Origin: Candidatus Eisenbacteria bacterium
GTDB lineage: Bacteria > Eisenbacteria > RBG-16-71-46 > SZUA-252
Assembly: GCA_005893275.1 (NCBI GenBank)
Contig: VBOW01000066.1
Coordinates: 1 to 36,366, forward strand
Length of the DNA: 36,366 bases
Direction of reading: 5' to 3'
Positions 23,126-32,565 of the stretch are shown piece by piece. The number at the start of each line of letters is the position of its first letter. Positions within the stretch are counted from its first letter, which is position 1. The position numbers were made by a program, and so were the translations under genes. The notes beneath the pieces are model-generated. The model was not told where the DNA came from. It saw only the letters and a program-made list of their open reading frames with translations, and did no database searches.

Positions 23126-23869
23126 TCACCGCGACACAGAAGGTGGAGTATACCGTGCGGCGTCGGCGACGCGCCACAGCCCGGACCGCCGCGCCCACCC
23201 GATCGCGTTTCCGCTCACCCGAATCTCGACCAGGCCGCCGCGCGTCCGGCCGAGCCGGACCTCTTCTCCCGCGCCGAGGAGGTAGGGAGAGCGCGGCTGC
23301 TCGTCGGGGGCCGGCCCGACTTCGAGGACCGGCACCACGACGACCGCCTCCGGATGCCGCCGCTCCTCCCTGGCGCGCAGGAGGAGCCAGCCCGACGCCA
23401 GAACGCCGAGCGCCAACACCACGGTGCCGCCCACGAAAAGACCGCGCCGCGCTCGGCGAAGCGCCGCGAGCCCTCCGGTCAGCGCGCCCGCCAGGGCAAG
23501 CAAGGCCGCGACCCACCATGCTTCCCCCGTCGAGAGCGCGATTCCCGGCGACTGCGGGGTCCGTTCCCGCTCCCCCGATCCCTGGGTCGCCTCGGCGCGC
23601 GCCCGTGCGATCGCGAGATTGGCTCGGACATCCTGGGCGCGCGGATCGATTCTCTGCGCGGCGAGAAGAAACGCGACGGATCGCCCCGGATCACCCCTGG
23701 AGAGTGCGTCGGTGCCCGCGTTAAAGAGGGCGGCGGCGTCCACGCGCGGCTCGCGCCCAACCTCCGCGCGCGGCTCGCGCCCTCCGTTCGGCGCGGAGGC
23801 CGGCCCCGCCACCACCGTCACCAGCGCGATCGCGATCGCGGGCCCCAGGGCGCCCCACGCCTGCTTCAC
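23126..23869 (-). CDS. batE: BatE-like protein (TPR and SH3-like)
   Basis: A 247-residue protein from GTG 23869, which overlaps the BatD stop (GTGA). Signal peptide (residues ~8-25); a short TPR-like stretch DAAALFNAGTDALSRGDPGRSVAFLLAAQRIDP (roughly 45-77); two membrane helices (about 117-135, 143-160); then a C-terminal SH3-like domain (PYLLGAGEEVRLGRTRGGLVEIRVSGNAIGWA) of the bacterial SH3_3 type. This combination and its place after BatD are typical of BatE in Bat operons of Bacteroidetes and Leptospira, where Bat proteins form a periplasmic complex linked to aerotolerance or envelope stress. Assignment rests mainly on context. Confidence 0.78.
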   Translation of the reverse strand: MKQAWGALGPAIAIALVTVVAGPASAPNGGREPRAEVGREPRVDAAALFNAGTDALSRGDPGRSVAFLLAAQRIDPRAQDVRANLAIARARAEATQGSGERERTPQSPGIALSTGEAWWVAALLALAGALTGGLAALRRARRGLFVGGTVVLALGVLASGWLLLRAREERRHPEAVVVVPVLEVGPAPDEQPRSPYLLGAGEEVRLGRTRGGLVEIRVSGNAIGWARRSGLWRVADAARYTPPSVSR

Positions 23870-25668
23870 CGCGCGAGCTCTCCGCGGTAGCGCTCGAGCA
23901 GAGCCCGGACCGCGCGGAGCGCCTGCTTGGTGTCGGCGCCCCGCGTCTCCGGCGGCGCGTAGGCGATTCCCTCGAGCGACTCGAAGAGCGATTCGAGCGC
24001 CGAGATCTCGCCTTCCCCCGCGCCGCGCGAGCGAAGAATGCGGGTGAGCTCCCCCCGTGGCAGACCTGCCACATCCGCGTCGAACCGGTATCCGGCTCCG
24101 GCCCGAAGCGCGTTCTCCGCGAGCGCCGCGGCTCGCGCCGGCTGATTCTGCGACGCGAAGGATTCAGCACGCGCGAGATCCCGTGCGAGGAGCGCGGCGA
24201 GCGACTGCAGACGCAGGAATCGGGGATCCCGATGTTTCCGCGCGCGGATCCTCCCGGCCGCGATGGCGGCGCCATAGGCGAGCACCGAGAAACCGAAGAC
24301 CGCCGTGCCGCCGTCGGGCGGGTCCAGCGTGAGCCTTCCGAACGGGCCGCTCGCACGCCGGGGCGCGGCAAGGATCGGCGGACCGGGTGAAGCGCGGCCC
24401 GCCTGGGATTCCGCGAGATTTCCGGGAAGGACCTGCACCTTCACGCTGTCGGATGCTTGCGACCGGTAGCGTCGCGCCTCCGGATCGAACCAGACCAATC
24501 GCACGGGCAGGATCACGAGGACGCCGGGCCGGTCCGCGACGAAGGCGACATCGGTCTCGCGTTCTCCCGTGAGCCGGTCCCCGCTTCGGTCGGTCCGGCT
24601 CGAGGAGCCGGCCACGTACTCCCGCGCCGCGCCCAAAGCGCGGATCTCCGGATCACGGATCGTCGGGATGTTGCCCGTCCCGCGTATGGTCGCGCGTGCC
24701 ATGACCGGCTCCCCCGCGCGCGCGGTGAGCCCGTCCACGTGGAGCGCCAAGCGGAAGTCCCCCACCGCCCCGCGAAAACCGGAGGGAGCCCGAGGCGGAA
24801 GCGGGTCCACCGTGATCGTGATGGGGTCGCTGGTGAGCGCCACGTCTTGAGGTACGACCTCGGGCACCGCCAGCATGCTCCATGGATCCGGCGGCTGGAT
24901 GACGCGGGCCACGCGGAAGCGGATCTGGGCCGGGCCGATCGTCAGGGCTCCCGTGCGGGTCGGGAAGAGGGCGGTGGGAATCTCCATCATCGCGTATTCC
25001 ACCCCGTTCAAGGTCACACGCTCTTGACGCGGCGGCCCGAGTCCCTCGCTCCAGAAGCCCTTCGTGCCCGGCGCCTTCCAGTCCACGTCGCCGATGATGT
25101 CGACCCGCGAGTAGAGCCTGAGGCTCAACACGAGCTGCTGATTCCAGTAGACGCGCGGGTGGTCCACCGTGGCCTTGACAAAAACCTCCGGCGTCCCGGA
25201 GGGACCCGTTCCGGCTCCGCGGACCGGGCGCGGCGGGGCACCCCGCGACGCGGCGGCGCGCGACACGGTGAGGGTGAGCGGCGCCGATTCCGCGTGATCG
25301 CGACCCACCGAGATCCGAAGCGACGGAATGCTCACCAGCCCTTCCGTTCGTGGGATGAGCCGGTAGACGGTCGTCGACGTGCGCTCCACCCGCGCTTGGA
25401 CCATTGAAAAATTCTGCGCCGTTCCCGCGCGCTGTACCTCGACGTTCCGGAGCGGCCGTACATCCACATCGGGGAGGTTGAGCCCCGCCGAGCGAATCCG
25501 CACCGTCAGGGTAGCCTCCTCGCCCGGTGCCACGTGATCCGGCTCGAGCGTCGCCTCGATGGAGAGCCTGCCGCTCGCCGATACGCCGGACCAGGAGGCG
25601 CGGGGAAGCGCTGCGGCGGCAAGAGTGACCGCAAGCGCGGTCGCGATGAGCCCGGTCTTACCAATCAC
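23866..25668 (-). CDS. batD: BatD-like protein
   Basis: A 600-residue protein from GTG 25668, supported by AGGAGGAG about ten bases upstream; the ATG at 25707 is an alternative. Signal peptide (TGLIATALAVTLAAAALPRASW) and then beta-sandwich repeats of the BatD (oxygen tolerance) family. Typical phrases are ATLEPDHVAPGEEATLTVRI, then VEVQRAGTAQNFSMVQ, then QLVLSLRLYSR and LFPTRTGALTIGPA. One membrane helix lies near 470-490 (AVFGFSVLAYGAAIAAG), followed by a cytosolic helical tail. BatD is the periplasmic scaffold of the Bat complex, with BatA/BatB anchored around it. It overlaps BatC by eleven bases and BatE by four. Confidence 0.88.
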   Translation of the reverse strand: MIGKTGLIATALAVTLAAAALPRASWSGVSASGRLSIEATLEPDHVAPGEEATLTVRIRSAGLNLPDVDVRPLRNVEVQRAGTAQNFSMVQARVERTSTTVYRLIPRTEGLVSIPSLRISVGRDHAESAPLTLTVSRAAASRGAPPRPVRGAGTGPSGTPEVFVKATVDHPRVYWNQQLVLSLRLYSRVDIIGDVDWKAPGTKGFWSEGLGPPRQERVTLNGVEYAMMEIPTALFPTRTGALTIGPAQIRFRVARVIQPPDPWSMLAVPEVVPQDVALTSDPITITVDPLPPRAPSGFRGAVGDFRLALHVDGLTARAGEPVMARATIRGTGNIPTIRDPEIRALGAAREYVAGSSSRTDRSGDRLTGERETDVAFVADRPGVLVILPVRLVWFDPEARRYRSQASDSVKVQVLPGNLAESQAGRASPGPPILAAPRRASGPFGRLTLDPPDGGTAVFGFSVLAYGAAIAAGRIRARKHRDPRFLRLQSLAALLARDLARAESFASQNQPARAAALAENALRAGAGYRFDADVAGLPRGELTRILRSRGAGEGEISALESLFESLEGIAYAPPETRGADTKQALRAVRALLERYRGELAR

Positions 25669-26332
25669 GATGCCCGGTCTCCTCCTGGCGGCGGCCCTGA
25701 TCCTCATGCATCCTCGCCCGCCGCTCGGACTCCAGCGCTTGAAGCCACTGCTCCGCTTCCTCGCGCGTGAACTCCCCGCTCGACCCCCGCGGCGTTTGTC
25801 TCGGCTCTTTTGCCCCGCCCCCCATCGGCTGCGGCACGGGATTTTCCCGGCCACCCGGCGTCGGGGGCCCCGCGCCCCCGGCCTGCGGCTCACGTCGCGG
25901 CTGGCCGAGGGGTTGCCGCAAGCGCCGGATCGCCTCTTCGAGATTTCGCTTGGCGTCGAGATCCCTGGGGGTGATGCGCAGCGCCTCGCGGTAATACCGC
26001 GCCGCCTCTGCGAATCGCATGGCGCGCATCGATTGGTTCCCCATGTTGTACGCCGCCGCAGCGCGGGCGGGATCCCCGCGAAGGGTCATCGCCTCTCCGA
26101 AGCGGATTTGCGCGGAATCGGCCTCACCTCTGCCGAGATGCGCCAGCGCCTCGTCGTAGGGGATCACGGCCGAGCTGGGCATCTCGGAACGACCGGCGCG
26201 CAGTGCGTCGAGCGCTTCGTCCAATCGGTGGGCCCGGAGCGCGCGCACCCCTTTCCGCGCGGGCCCGCCCCACTCGTAGATCGCCCCCAGCGCGGTGAGG
26301 GTGAGCACGAGCAGCGCCGCGCCCCGCTTCAT
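25658..26332 (-). CDS. batC: BatC-like TPR protein
   Basis: A 224-residue protein from ATG at 26332 (ATGA overlap with BatB). It begins with a signal or anchor helix (MKRGAALLVLTLTALGAIY). The N-terminal half carries TPR-like segments, including DEALDALRAGR, ADSAQIRFGEAMTL and AAYNMGNQSMRAMRFAEAARYYREALRITPRD. The C-terminal ~70 residues are Pro/Gly/Gln-rich and charged (GAGPPTPGGREN, EEAEQWLQALESERRARM), ending in RDW. This matches the BatC plan of short TPR plus disordered tail. Its role would be to link BatB and BatD outside the cytoplasm. Confidence 0.83.
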   Translation of the reverse strand: MKRGAALLVLTLTALGAIYEWGGPARKGVRALRAHRLDEALDALRAGRSEMPSSAVIPYDEALAHLGRGEADSAQIRFGEAMTLRGDPARAAAAYNMGNQSMRAMRFAEAARYYREALRITPRDLDAKRNLEEAIRRLRQPLGQPRREPQAGGAGPPTPGGRENPVPQPMGGGAKEPRQTPRGSSGEFTREEAEQWLQALESERRARMHEDQGRRQEETGHRDW

Positions 26333-27327
26333 CGACGCCGCCGCGGCACGAGCCGCTCCATCACGAGCAGCACGCCCGCCGCCGCGGCAAACCATGGAAA
26401 GCGTTCGTTGTACGCGCGGATCGAGCGCCCCTTCGCCTCGTAGGCTCCTCCGGACCGGATCGGCTCGACGAGTCGGAGCGCTGCCCGTCCTGTTCCATCC
26501 GCCCTCTCGTATCGCCCTCCTCCCTGCTCCGCCAGGCTCCGGAGCGTTTTCTCATCCAACCGCGTGATCACGATTCTGCCCTCGGCGTCGCGCTTCACAT
26601 CGCGCACGGCGCCGGTCGTATCCACCACCGGGATCGTCGTCCCCTCGGGAGTCCCGAGGCCGATCGTATAGAGCCTCGCGCCCGCGCGCCTCACGCTCTG
26701 CAAGGCGCGACCCGGATCCCCTTCGAGGTTTTCTCCGTCCGAGAAGAGCACGATGGCCCGCGGTCTCTCCCCCGGCCGCGCCAGCAGGCGGGCGGCGAGC
26801 GTCAGCGCCGCGCCCAGGTCCGTTCCCGGCCGATCCATGTTCCGCGTGCTCGCGGTTTCCACGATCGACGCAAGCCCCTCGCGATCGGTGGAGAGCGGGC
26901 TCACGATCTTGGCCGACCCCGCGAACGTCACGAGCCCGATCTGCGACCCCTCGAGCGCGGTGAGAAGGGACAGCGCCTCGCGCTTGGCGGCCGAGAGCCG
27001 ATCCGGACGGAGATCGGGTGCGTCCATGCTCCGCGAAAGGTCGAGCGCGATCACGGCATCGACTCCGAGCGCCGTGGTTGTCACGAGGCGAAACCCCGAC
27101 TGCGGCCGCATCAGCCCGAGGCCCGCCAGCGCGAGCGCCGTGAGCGAAAGACCGATGCGCCACGCCCGGGTACGCGATCCGGCTTCCCCGCTCAGCGCCC
27201 GCAGCGCTTCCGGATCGCCGAGCGATCGTTCGGTGCGGAACCGCTCGCGAGCCGCGACCCATGCCAGGAGCGCGACCCCGAGCACGATCCAGAGCAGATG
27301 GATGAGCTGCGGTGAGGACCAGCGCAT
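26329..27327 (-). CDS. batB: BatB-like von Willebrand A protein
   Basis: A 332-residue membrane protein. Two N-terminal helices (8-25, 58-75) precede a vWA domain with a MIDAS: D96-L-S98-R-S100 (ALDLSRSMD) followed by TDLGAAL and FSDGENLEG. A C-terminal helix (WFAAAAGVLLVMERL) closes the protein and leaves an RRRR tail. vWA domains bind protein ligands through a metal ion. It directly follows BatA (four-base gap) and precedes BatC (ATGA), the canonical Bat order. Confidence 0.9.
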   Translation of the reverse strand: MRWSSPQLIHLLWIVLGVALLAWVAARERFRTERSLGDPEALRALSGEAGSRTRAWRIGLSLTALALAGLGLMRPQSGFRLVTTTALGVDAVIALDLSRSMDAPDLRPDRLSAAKREALSLLTALEGSQIGLVTFAGSAKIVSPLSTDREGLASIVETASTRNMDRPGTDLGAALTLAARLLARPGERPRAIVLFSDGENLEGDPGRALQSVRRAGARLYTIGLGTPEGTTIPVVDTTGAVRDVKRDAEGRIVITRLDEKTLRSLAEQGGGRYERADGTGRAALRLVEPIRSGGAYEAKGRSIRAYNERFPWFAAAAGVLLVMERLVPRRRR

Positions 27328-27331
27328 CGCG

Positions 27332-28318
27332 TTAAGGATACCGGTTCAACACGGTGAATCCGAGGAGGAGCTCCAGCGCGAGGAGCGCGCCGCCGAGCGC
27401 CAGGGCGCGCGGCCCCAACTCGGCCCACTGGGTATAGGAACGCATCTCGACGCGCGAGGGTTCCAGCGCGCCGATCTCGCGGTAGACCTGGCTCAGAAGC
27501 TCCGCCGAGGTCGCCCGGAAATACCGCCCTCGTGTTTCACGGGCCACTTCCTTCAGGGTCGCCTCATCCACTTCGGACGCGACCCACACGTAGTGACGCC
27601 CCAGCACCGGATCATCCACCGGGAACGGGGCCGCGCCCTGCGTGCCGGCGCCGATCGCATAGATGCGGACCCCGACCGCCTTCGCGAGCCGCGCCGCGGT
27701 GACCGGATCGACCGGGCCGGCATTATTGATTCCGTCGGTGAGCAGGATCAGCACCTTGCTTTTCCCAGGCGCCCGGTCGAGACGTTCCGCCGACTGAGCG
27801 ATCGCCGCTCCGACGGCGGTTCCGTCCGGCAGCTGTCCGAAATCCAGCCCGTCGATGAGGGAGCACAGGCCGTCGTAGTCCAGCGTGAGCGGGGAGATCA
27901 GCTCGCTCCTCCCGGCGAACGCGACGAGCCCGATCCGGTCCTGGACCCTCCCGCGGACGAATTCCTTGGCGACCTGCCTCGCGACGAAGAGGCGGTTCCG
28001 CGGCCGGAAATCCTCGGAGCGCATGCTTCCGGAGAGGTCGATCGCGAGCATGATGTCGATTCCCTCGCTCACCACCTCGCGCATCTCGCGCCCCGCCTGG
28101 GGCCGCGCGGCCGCGAGGAGGACGAGCCCGACGGCCAGGGGCCGAAGTCCTGGAAGCAGGCGCGCGGACCGCGCGCGGATCCCCGCGGCGGGCGGAAGCG
28201 CGGCCAAGCTCGAATAGCCCAGCTCGGGATCGCGCCACGCGGCTCTCTTCCGCGCGAGCCAGAATGTGAGCGCGAACGGGATGAAAAGCAGGAGATACCA
28301 GGGCTCGGCGAATCGCAT
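27332..28318 (-). CDS. batA: BatA-like von Willebrand A protein
   Basis: A 328-residue membrane protein from ATG at 28318. The N-terminal helix pair (WYLLLFIPFALTFWLARKR, LAVGLVLLAAARP) is followed by a vWA domain with MIDAS D94-L-S96-G-S98 (AIDLSGSM), DGTAVGAAI and LLTDGINNAG; the C-terminal helix (LGGALLALELLLGFTVL) ends close to the stop. The MIDAS residues are intact, so metal-dependent ligand binding is expected. The gene is two bases from the lipoprotein gene upstream and four from BatB. Confidence 0.92.
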   Translation of the reverse strand: MRFAEPWYLLLFIPFALTFWLARKRAAWRDPELGYSSLAALPPAAGIRARSARLLPGLRPLAVGLVLLAAARPQAGREMREVVSEGIDIMLAIDLSGSMRSEDFRPRNRLFVARQVAKEFVRGRVQDRIGLVAFAGRSELISPLTLDYDGLCSLIDGLDFGQLPDGTAVGAAIAQSAERLDRAPGKSKVLILLTDGINNAGPVDPVTAARLAKAVGVRIYAIGAGTQGAAPFPVDDPVLGRHYVWVASEVDEATLKEVARETRGRYFRATSAELLSQVYREIGALEPSRVEMRSYTQWAELGPRALALGGALLALELLLGFTVLNRYP

Positions 28319-28320
28319 CG

Positions 28321-29379
28321 CTAGGCCGCTCCCTGGCGCGCGGACGAAGGCGGCCCGGGCGGAGGCGGCTGCGGGGCCCCAGGCTGCGGGGTTTCCGTCG
28401 GTCTGGGCCGGGCGATCAGCCGCCCCGCGATCGACCCCGCCAGACGCAGGATCTCCCTCGCCTCCGATTCCTCGTCCTCAAAGCGCGCGAACTTCGCGAG
28501 ATCGGCGCGCGTGAGCGCCGCGACCAGATCGTCTCGACCCTTCGCGATCACCCGGTCGCCTGTCAGCTCTCTCGCGAGCTCGGTCGTGGTGAGATCCAGG
28601 GCCGGCACGCCGGTCACGGCCGCCACGTACGCGCGCAACGCAAGCGCGAGCCGCTCGTAAAATACATCGCGAGGAATCACCGGGAACTCGCTCCGAAGCG
28701 CGCCGAGGGCCCGGCTCAGGATCGCTTCGGGGGCCTCGGGCGGCCCCGCCGCGGCGGGGAGCCGCCGCCGCGCGCGGGCGCGGATCCAACGCGCAATCAT
28801 GGCCGCCACCGCCGCCACGGCCACCGCGACCAGGAAGCCGGCGAGGACATAGTCCACGGGGCGGAGCGGCGTGTCGATGGGGCCGCGGTCGGGCCGAATC
28901 GCGCCCGTCGCGGCCGGGGTGAGGGAATCCACGAACAGGGTGTCCCGCGGAAACTCCACGGTGTCGGCGAGGGCGTCCACGTGAATCTGCAGGGCGGCCC
29001 GCGGGAGCTCGATCGCGCCCAGATCGAACCCCCGCACGAGGTACTCGCGCGACCATACGGATCCGCCGTGCTCGGATCTCTGGGAAGGCGCTCTCGTGGA
29101 GTCGATCTCGAGGGAGGAGGGCAGGCTGCCCAGAACAGCGGCTCCTGCCCGCGCGCCCGGACCGAGCGAAGCGGCGAGTCTCCAGGAAACCCGGTCTCCA
29201 AGGGTTCCCCGCGCGGGCTTGAGCTCGCTCCGCAGCCGAACGTGGATCTCGCCCAACGCTTCGTCGCGCTCGACCACGCGCCGCGGCGCGGTGCCCGTGA
29301 TCCCGCCGCAGCCGGCGAGGGAACAAACGACCCCTAGAAGAAGCGCGCCTCGAAGACGCCTTCGGCCGGCGGAGGACAC
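28321..29379 (-). CDS. Bat-operon lipoprotein with a DUF4381-like C-terminal part
   Basis: A 352-residue protein from GTG 29379 with a lipobox (SLAGC, Cys24). The periplasmic part (25-175) is a beta sandwich with EIHVRLRSELKPARGTLGD and a possible immunoglobulin-type core. A membrane helix follows at about 178-200 (LAGFLVAVAVAAVAAMIARW). The cytosolic C-terminal part (YERLALALRAYVAAVTG, TTTELARELTGD, ADLAKFARFEDEESEA) matches the DUF4381-like proteins found between DUF58 and BatA in MoxR operons. A lipobox and a downstream transmembrane helix in one protein is unusual. The last ~25 residues are proline-rich. Confidence 0.8.
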   Translation of the reverse strand: MSSAGRRRLRGALLLGVVCSLAGCGGITGTAPRRVVERDEALGEIHVRLRSELKPARGTLGDRVSWRLAASLGPGARAGAAVLGSLPSSLEIDSTRAPSQRSEHGGSVWSREYLVRGFDLGAIELPRAALQIHVDALADTVEFPRDTLFVDSLTPAATGAIRPDRGPIDTPLRPVDYVLAGFLVAVAVAAVAAMIARWIRARARRRLPAAAGPPEAPEAILSRALGALRSEFPVIPRDVFYERLALALRAYVAAVTGVPALDLTTTELARELTGDRVIAKGRDDLVAALTRADLAKFARFEDEESEAREILRLAGSIAGRLIARPRPTETPQPGAPQPPPPGPPSSARQGAA

Positions 29380-29385
29380 CGCGAT

Positions 29386-30261
29386 TCAGCGCCGGAAGGC
29401 GCGCTGCTCGAAATGCCGGACCAGCTCGGGCGCGACCGGCGAGCCGCACGTGACACGGATCCGGTCCGCGCGCGCGCGCGTGAGCACTTCCTTGAGCACC
29501 CGCTGCCGGCGGGCCCGGGTGCCCCGCCATTCGCGCCGCGCGCCCGCGGAGCCCAGGTTCACCGTCCGGGTCACACCGGTCTCGAGGTCCCTGACCTGGA
29601 TGAGACCCCGCGCGGGAAGGTCCTCCTCGAGCGGATCCTGGACCTCGACCGCCACGATCTCGTGCCGGCGGGCGAGGAGGTTCAGGGGCCGGTCGAAGGA
29701 TTCCGCGAACCAATCCGAAATGAGGAAGAGAACCGCGCGGCGGCGGAGCACGCGTCCGAGGAAGGCGAGCGCGCCGTGGAGGTCGGTGCCCGTGCCGCGG
29801 GGCTCGAACGCGACGAGATCCCGCACGATCCGGAGCGACCGCGCCCGGCTCTTGGATGGAGGAAGGTAGAGCTCGACCCGGTCGGTGAAGAGGAGAAGCC
29901 CCACACGGTCGCGATTGCGGCTCGCGGCGAGCGCGAGCAAGGCGCCCGCCTCCGCCGCCGTGTTGCGCTTCGTTCTCGCCGTGCTTCCGAACCGCAGCGA
30001 TCCGGAGAGGTCCAGGGCCAGGACGACCGTGAGCTCGCGCTCCTCGTCGAATCGCTTCACGAACGGCCGGCCGTGCCGGGCGGTGACGTTCCAGTCGATC
30101 GTGCGCACGTCGTCCCCGGCGACGTACTCGCGCACCTCCGAAAACTCGAGCCCCTTCCCCCGAAACGCGCTCCGGTAGGCGCCCGCGAAGACCTCCTCCA
30201 CCGCCCTGCGGCTTCGGATCGTGAGGCGCCGGACCTGGGCCAGAAGCTCCGGCGTGATCAC
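29386..30261 (-). CDS. DUF58 protein (MoxR-associated, vWA-like)
   Basis: A 291-residue soluble protein starting at GTG 30261, overlapping the MoxR stop (GTGA). It carries the DUF58 signature GKGLEFSEVREYVAGDDVRTIDW around residues 35-58, then NVTARHGRPFVKRF and a vWA-like core with ALDLSGSLRFG near 82 (MIDAS pattern D-x-S-x-S). DUF58 proteins sit next to MoxR ATPases and are thought to be the MoxR-controlled partner in the assembly of vWA complexes such as Bat. A helix LKEVLTRARADRIRV and a basic tail close the protein. Confidence 0.92.
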   Translation of the reverse strand: MITPELLAQVRRLTIRSRRAVEEVFAGAYRSAFRGKGLEFSEVREYVAGDDVRTIDWNVTARHGRPFVKRFDEERELTVVLALDLSGSLRFGSTARTKRNTAAEAGALLALAASRNRDRVGLLLFTDRVELYLPPSKSRARSLRIVRDLVAFEPRGTGTDLHGALAFLGRVLRRRAVLFLISDWFAESFDRPLNLLARRHEIVAVEVQDPLEEDLPARGLIQVRDLETGVTRTVNLGSAGARREWRGTRARRQRVLKEVLTRARADRIRVTCGSPVAPELVRHFEQRAFRR

Positions 30262-31250
30262 GGGACCTCGACGCGGGCGAGAATCCGGCGGGTCACTTCG
30301 TCCACCGGCACGCCCTCGGCTTCGGCCTCATAGGTGAGGAGGATGCGGTGGCGGAACACATCCGGCGCGATCCCCTTGATATCGTCCGGGGTCACGTAGG
30401 CGCGGCCCTCGAGAAACGCGAGCGCTCGCGAGCCGCGGGCGAGCGCGAGGGTCGCGCGCGGGGAAGCGCCATACTGGATGAGCGGCCTCAGGTCGAGCCC
30501 GAACCGCTCCGGCTCCCGGGTGGCGTGCACGAGATCGACAATGTATTTTCGAATCCGCTCGTCCAGATAGATGGCGTTCACCAGATGCCTCGAATCGAGG
30601 ATCCTCTTGGCCGCGATCACCGGCTCGGGAGGAGCCGGGGGCTCCCCGCCCATGCGATCCAGAATGAGCCCTTCCTCCTCGGGGCTCGGGTAGCCTACGC
30701 GAATCTTGAGAAGGAAGCGGTCCATCTGGGCCTCGGGCAGCGGGTAGGTTCCCTCCTGCTCGATAGGATTCTGGGTCGCGAGGACCCAGAAGAGTCTTTC
30801 GAGCGGATAGGTCGCGTCCCCGATCGTCACCTGCCGCTCCTGCATCGCTTCCAGGAGCGCGCTCTGCACCTTGGCCGGCGCTCGGTTGATCTCGTCGGCC
30901 AGAAGGATCTGGGTGAAAACGGGCCCGAACTTGGGGGCGAACGAGCCTTTGCTGGGATCAAAGATCAGGGTTCCGGTCAAATCCGCCGGCAGGAGGTCGG
31001 GCGTGAACTGAATCCGGTGAAACGTCGCCTGGATCGCCTGGGCCACCGTCTTCACCGCGAGGGTCTTCGCGAGACCCGGAACGCCCTCCAGCAGAAGATG
31101 CCCGTCCGCCAGAAGCCCGACCAGGATCCGCCGGATCATTTCCGTCTGCCCCACGATGATCGACTCCACCGACTCGAGGAGGGTCCCGAGGAAGGCGCTC
31201 TCCTCACGGACCTTCGCGTTTCGCTCTTCGATGGTGAGCTGGGGCGTCAA
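30258..31250 (-). CDS. MoxR-type AAA+ ATPase
   Basis: A ~330-residue AAA+ ATPase. A TTG at 31250, seventeen bases past the GlyA stop, is the best start, since no ATG or GTG exists between the stop and the conserved domain and the frame upstream lies inside glyA. No clear ribosome site is seen, so the start is the weakest point. Conserved parts: IIVGQTEMIRRILVGLLADGH, Walker A GVPGLAKT, LTGTLIFDPSKGSFAPKFGP, Walker B ILLADEINRAPAKVQSALLEAMQE, sensor 1 FWVLATQNPIEQEGTYPLPEAQMDRF, and a sensor 2 lid with YGASPRA. MoxR acts as a chaperone that matures vWA-bearing complexes. It controls the DUF58 and Bat proteins that follow. Confidence 0.9.
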   Translation of the reverse strand: MTPQLTIEERNAKVREESAFLGTLLESVESIIVGQTEMIRRILVGLLADGHLLLEGVPGLAKTLAVKTVAQAIQATFHRIQFTPDLLPADLTGTLIFDPSKGSFAPKFGPVFTQILLADEINRAPAKVQSALLEAMQERQVTIGDATYPLERLFWVLATQNPIEQEGTYPLPEAQMDRFLLKIRVGYPSPEEEGLILDRMGGEPPAPPEPVIAAKRILDSRHLVNAIYLDERIRKYIVDLVHATREPERFGLDLRPLIQYGASPRATLALARGSRALAFLEGRAYVTPDDIKGIAPDVFRHRILLTYEAEAEGVPVDEVTRRILARVEVP

Positions 31251-31267
31251 CGCGGCGCGGCTTGGGG

Positions 31268-32554
31268 TTATTGAGTCCGATTCGAGTAAAGCGGGAAGGC
31301 CCGGCAGAGCTCCTCGACCTGGGCGCGGATCTTCGCGAGGGCGGCGGGCTCCCCCCGGTGCCGGAGCGCGTCGTCGATCCAACCCGCCAGGTGGTGGAAC
31401 TCGCTCTCCGCCAGCCCGCGCGTGGTGACCGCCGCGGACCCGATCCGGATCCCGCTCGTGACGGCAGGGGGCCTGGGGTCGTTCGGCACCGCGTTCTTGT
31501 TCACGGTGATTCCCGCTTCATGAAGCGCCGACTCCCCGTCCGCCCCCGAAAACCCGGCCTCGCGCAGGTCGACGAGAAGGAGGTGATTGTCGGTTCCTCC
31601 CGTGACGAGCCGATACCCCCGTTTGCTGAGCCCCTCGGCGAGCGCCTTCGCGTTCGCGACCACTTGCTTGGCATAGGCCCGGAACTCCGGGGTTGACGCC
31701 TCCTTGAAGCAAACCGCCTTGGCGGCAATCATGTGCATCAGGGGGCCGCCCTGCATACCCGGAAATACCGATTTATCAACCGACTTCGCGTACTCCTTCT
31801 TGCAGAGAATGAATCCGCTGCGCGGCCCGCGCAGGGTCTTGTGCGCGGTGGATGTGACGACATCTGCGTAGGGAATGGGATTCGGATGGACGCCTCCCGC
31901 GATCAGCCCCGCGACGTGGGCCATGTCGAAGACGAACTTCGCGCCGACCTCGTCCGCGATCGCGCGGAGCTTCGGGAAATCGAAGAATCGCGGGTACGCG
32001 CTCGCGCCGGCCACGAGCACCTGAGGCCTCGCCTCCCGGGCGAGCTTCGCCACCTGATCGTAGTCGAGCAGCCCGGTTTCGGGTGAAAGGCCATATTGGA
32101 CGGCTTTGAAGAGAATTCCGGAGAAGCTCACCTTGTGGCCGTGGGTGAGGTGCCCCCCGTGCGCCAGCGCCATCCCGAGGAGGGTGGATCCGGGAGGCAT
32201 GAGCGCCAGATAGGCGGCGAGGTTTGCCTGAGCGCCCGCGTGCGGCTGCACGTTGGCGTGCTCCGCGCCGAAGAGCGCCTTGGCGCGCTCGATCGCGTGC
32301 GACTCGGCCACGTCGACATGCTCGCATCCACCATAGTAGCGCCGGCCCGGATAGCCCTCGGCGTACTTGTTCGTGAGGGGCGAGCCCATGGCTTCGAGCA
32401 CCGCCTCGCTCACGAAGTTCTCGGAGGCGATGAGCTCGAGCGTGCTCTGCTGCCGTCCGACTTCGGCGCGGATCGCCCGGTCGATCTCCGGGTCGACGGA
32501 CCGAAGCGACGCCTCGCGCCGCGCCGCGGCGGCGGCGCCGAATCCGGTTGTCAT
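31268..32554 (-). CDS. glyA: Serine hydroxymethyltransferase
   Basis: A 428-residue PLP enzyme interconverting serine and glycine with one-carbon transfer to tetrahydrofolate. Full-length family sequence: [21 protein letters not shown] at the substrate site, [22 protein letters not shown] equivalent [14 protein letters not shown], and the Schiff-base lysine K239 in [13 protein letters not shown] (A replaces the usual T before H). The ATG at 32554 follows the stop of the aminotransferase gene by eleven bases, with no clear ribosome site (CCCCCC precedes the ATG), so translation is likely coupled. The gene ends in TAA at 31268, just before MoxR. Confidence 0.97.
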   Translation of the reverse strand: MTTGFGAAAAARREASLRSVDPEIDRAIRAEVGRQQSTLELIASENFVSEAVLEAMGSPLTNKYAEGYPGRRYYGGCEHVDVAESHAIERAKALFGAEHANVQPHAGAQANLAAYLALMPPGSTLLGMALAHGGHLTHGHKVSFSGILFKAVQYGLSPETGLLDYDQVAKLAREARPQVLVAGASAYPRFFDFPKLRAIADEVGAKFVFDMAHVAGLIAGGVHPNPIPYADVVTSTAHKTLRGPRSGFILCKKEYAKSVDKSVFPGMQGGPLMHMIAAKAVCFKEASTPEFRAYAKQVVANAKALAEGLSKRGYRLVTGGTDNHLLLVDLREAGFSGADGESALHEAGITVNKNAVPNDPRPPAVTSGIRIGSAAVTTRGLAESEFHHLAGWIDDALRHRGEPAALAKIRAQVEELCRAFPLYSNRTQ

Positions 32555-32565
32555 GGGGGGCTTGG

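Noticed and set aside
31251-31382. Upstream start of MoxR inside glyA
   Set aside because: The extended N-terminus is a shadow of GlyA codons; family proteins begin close to the TIEERN helix.
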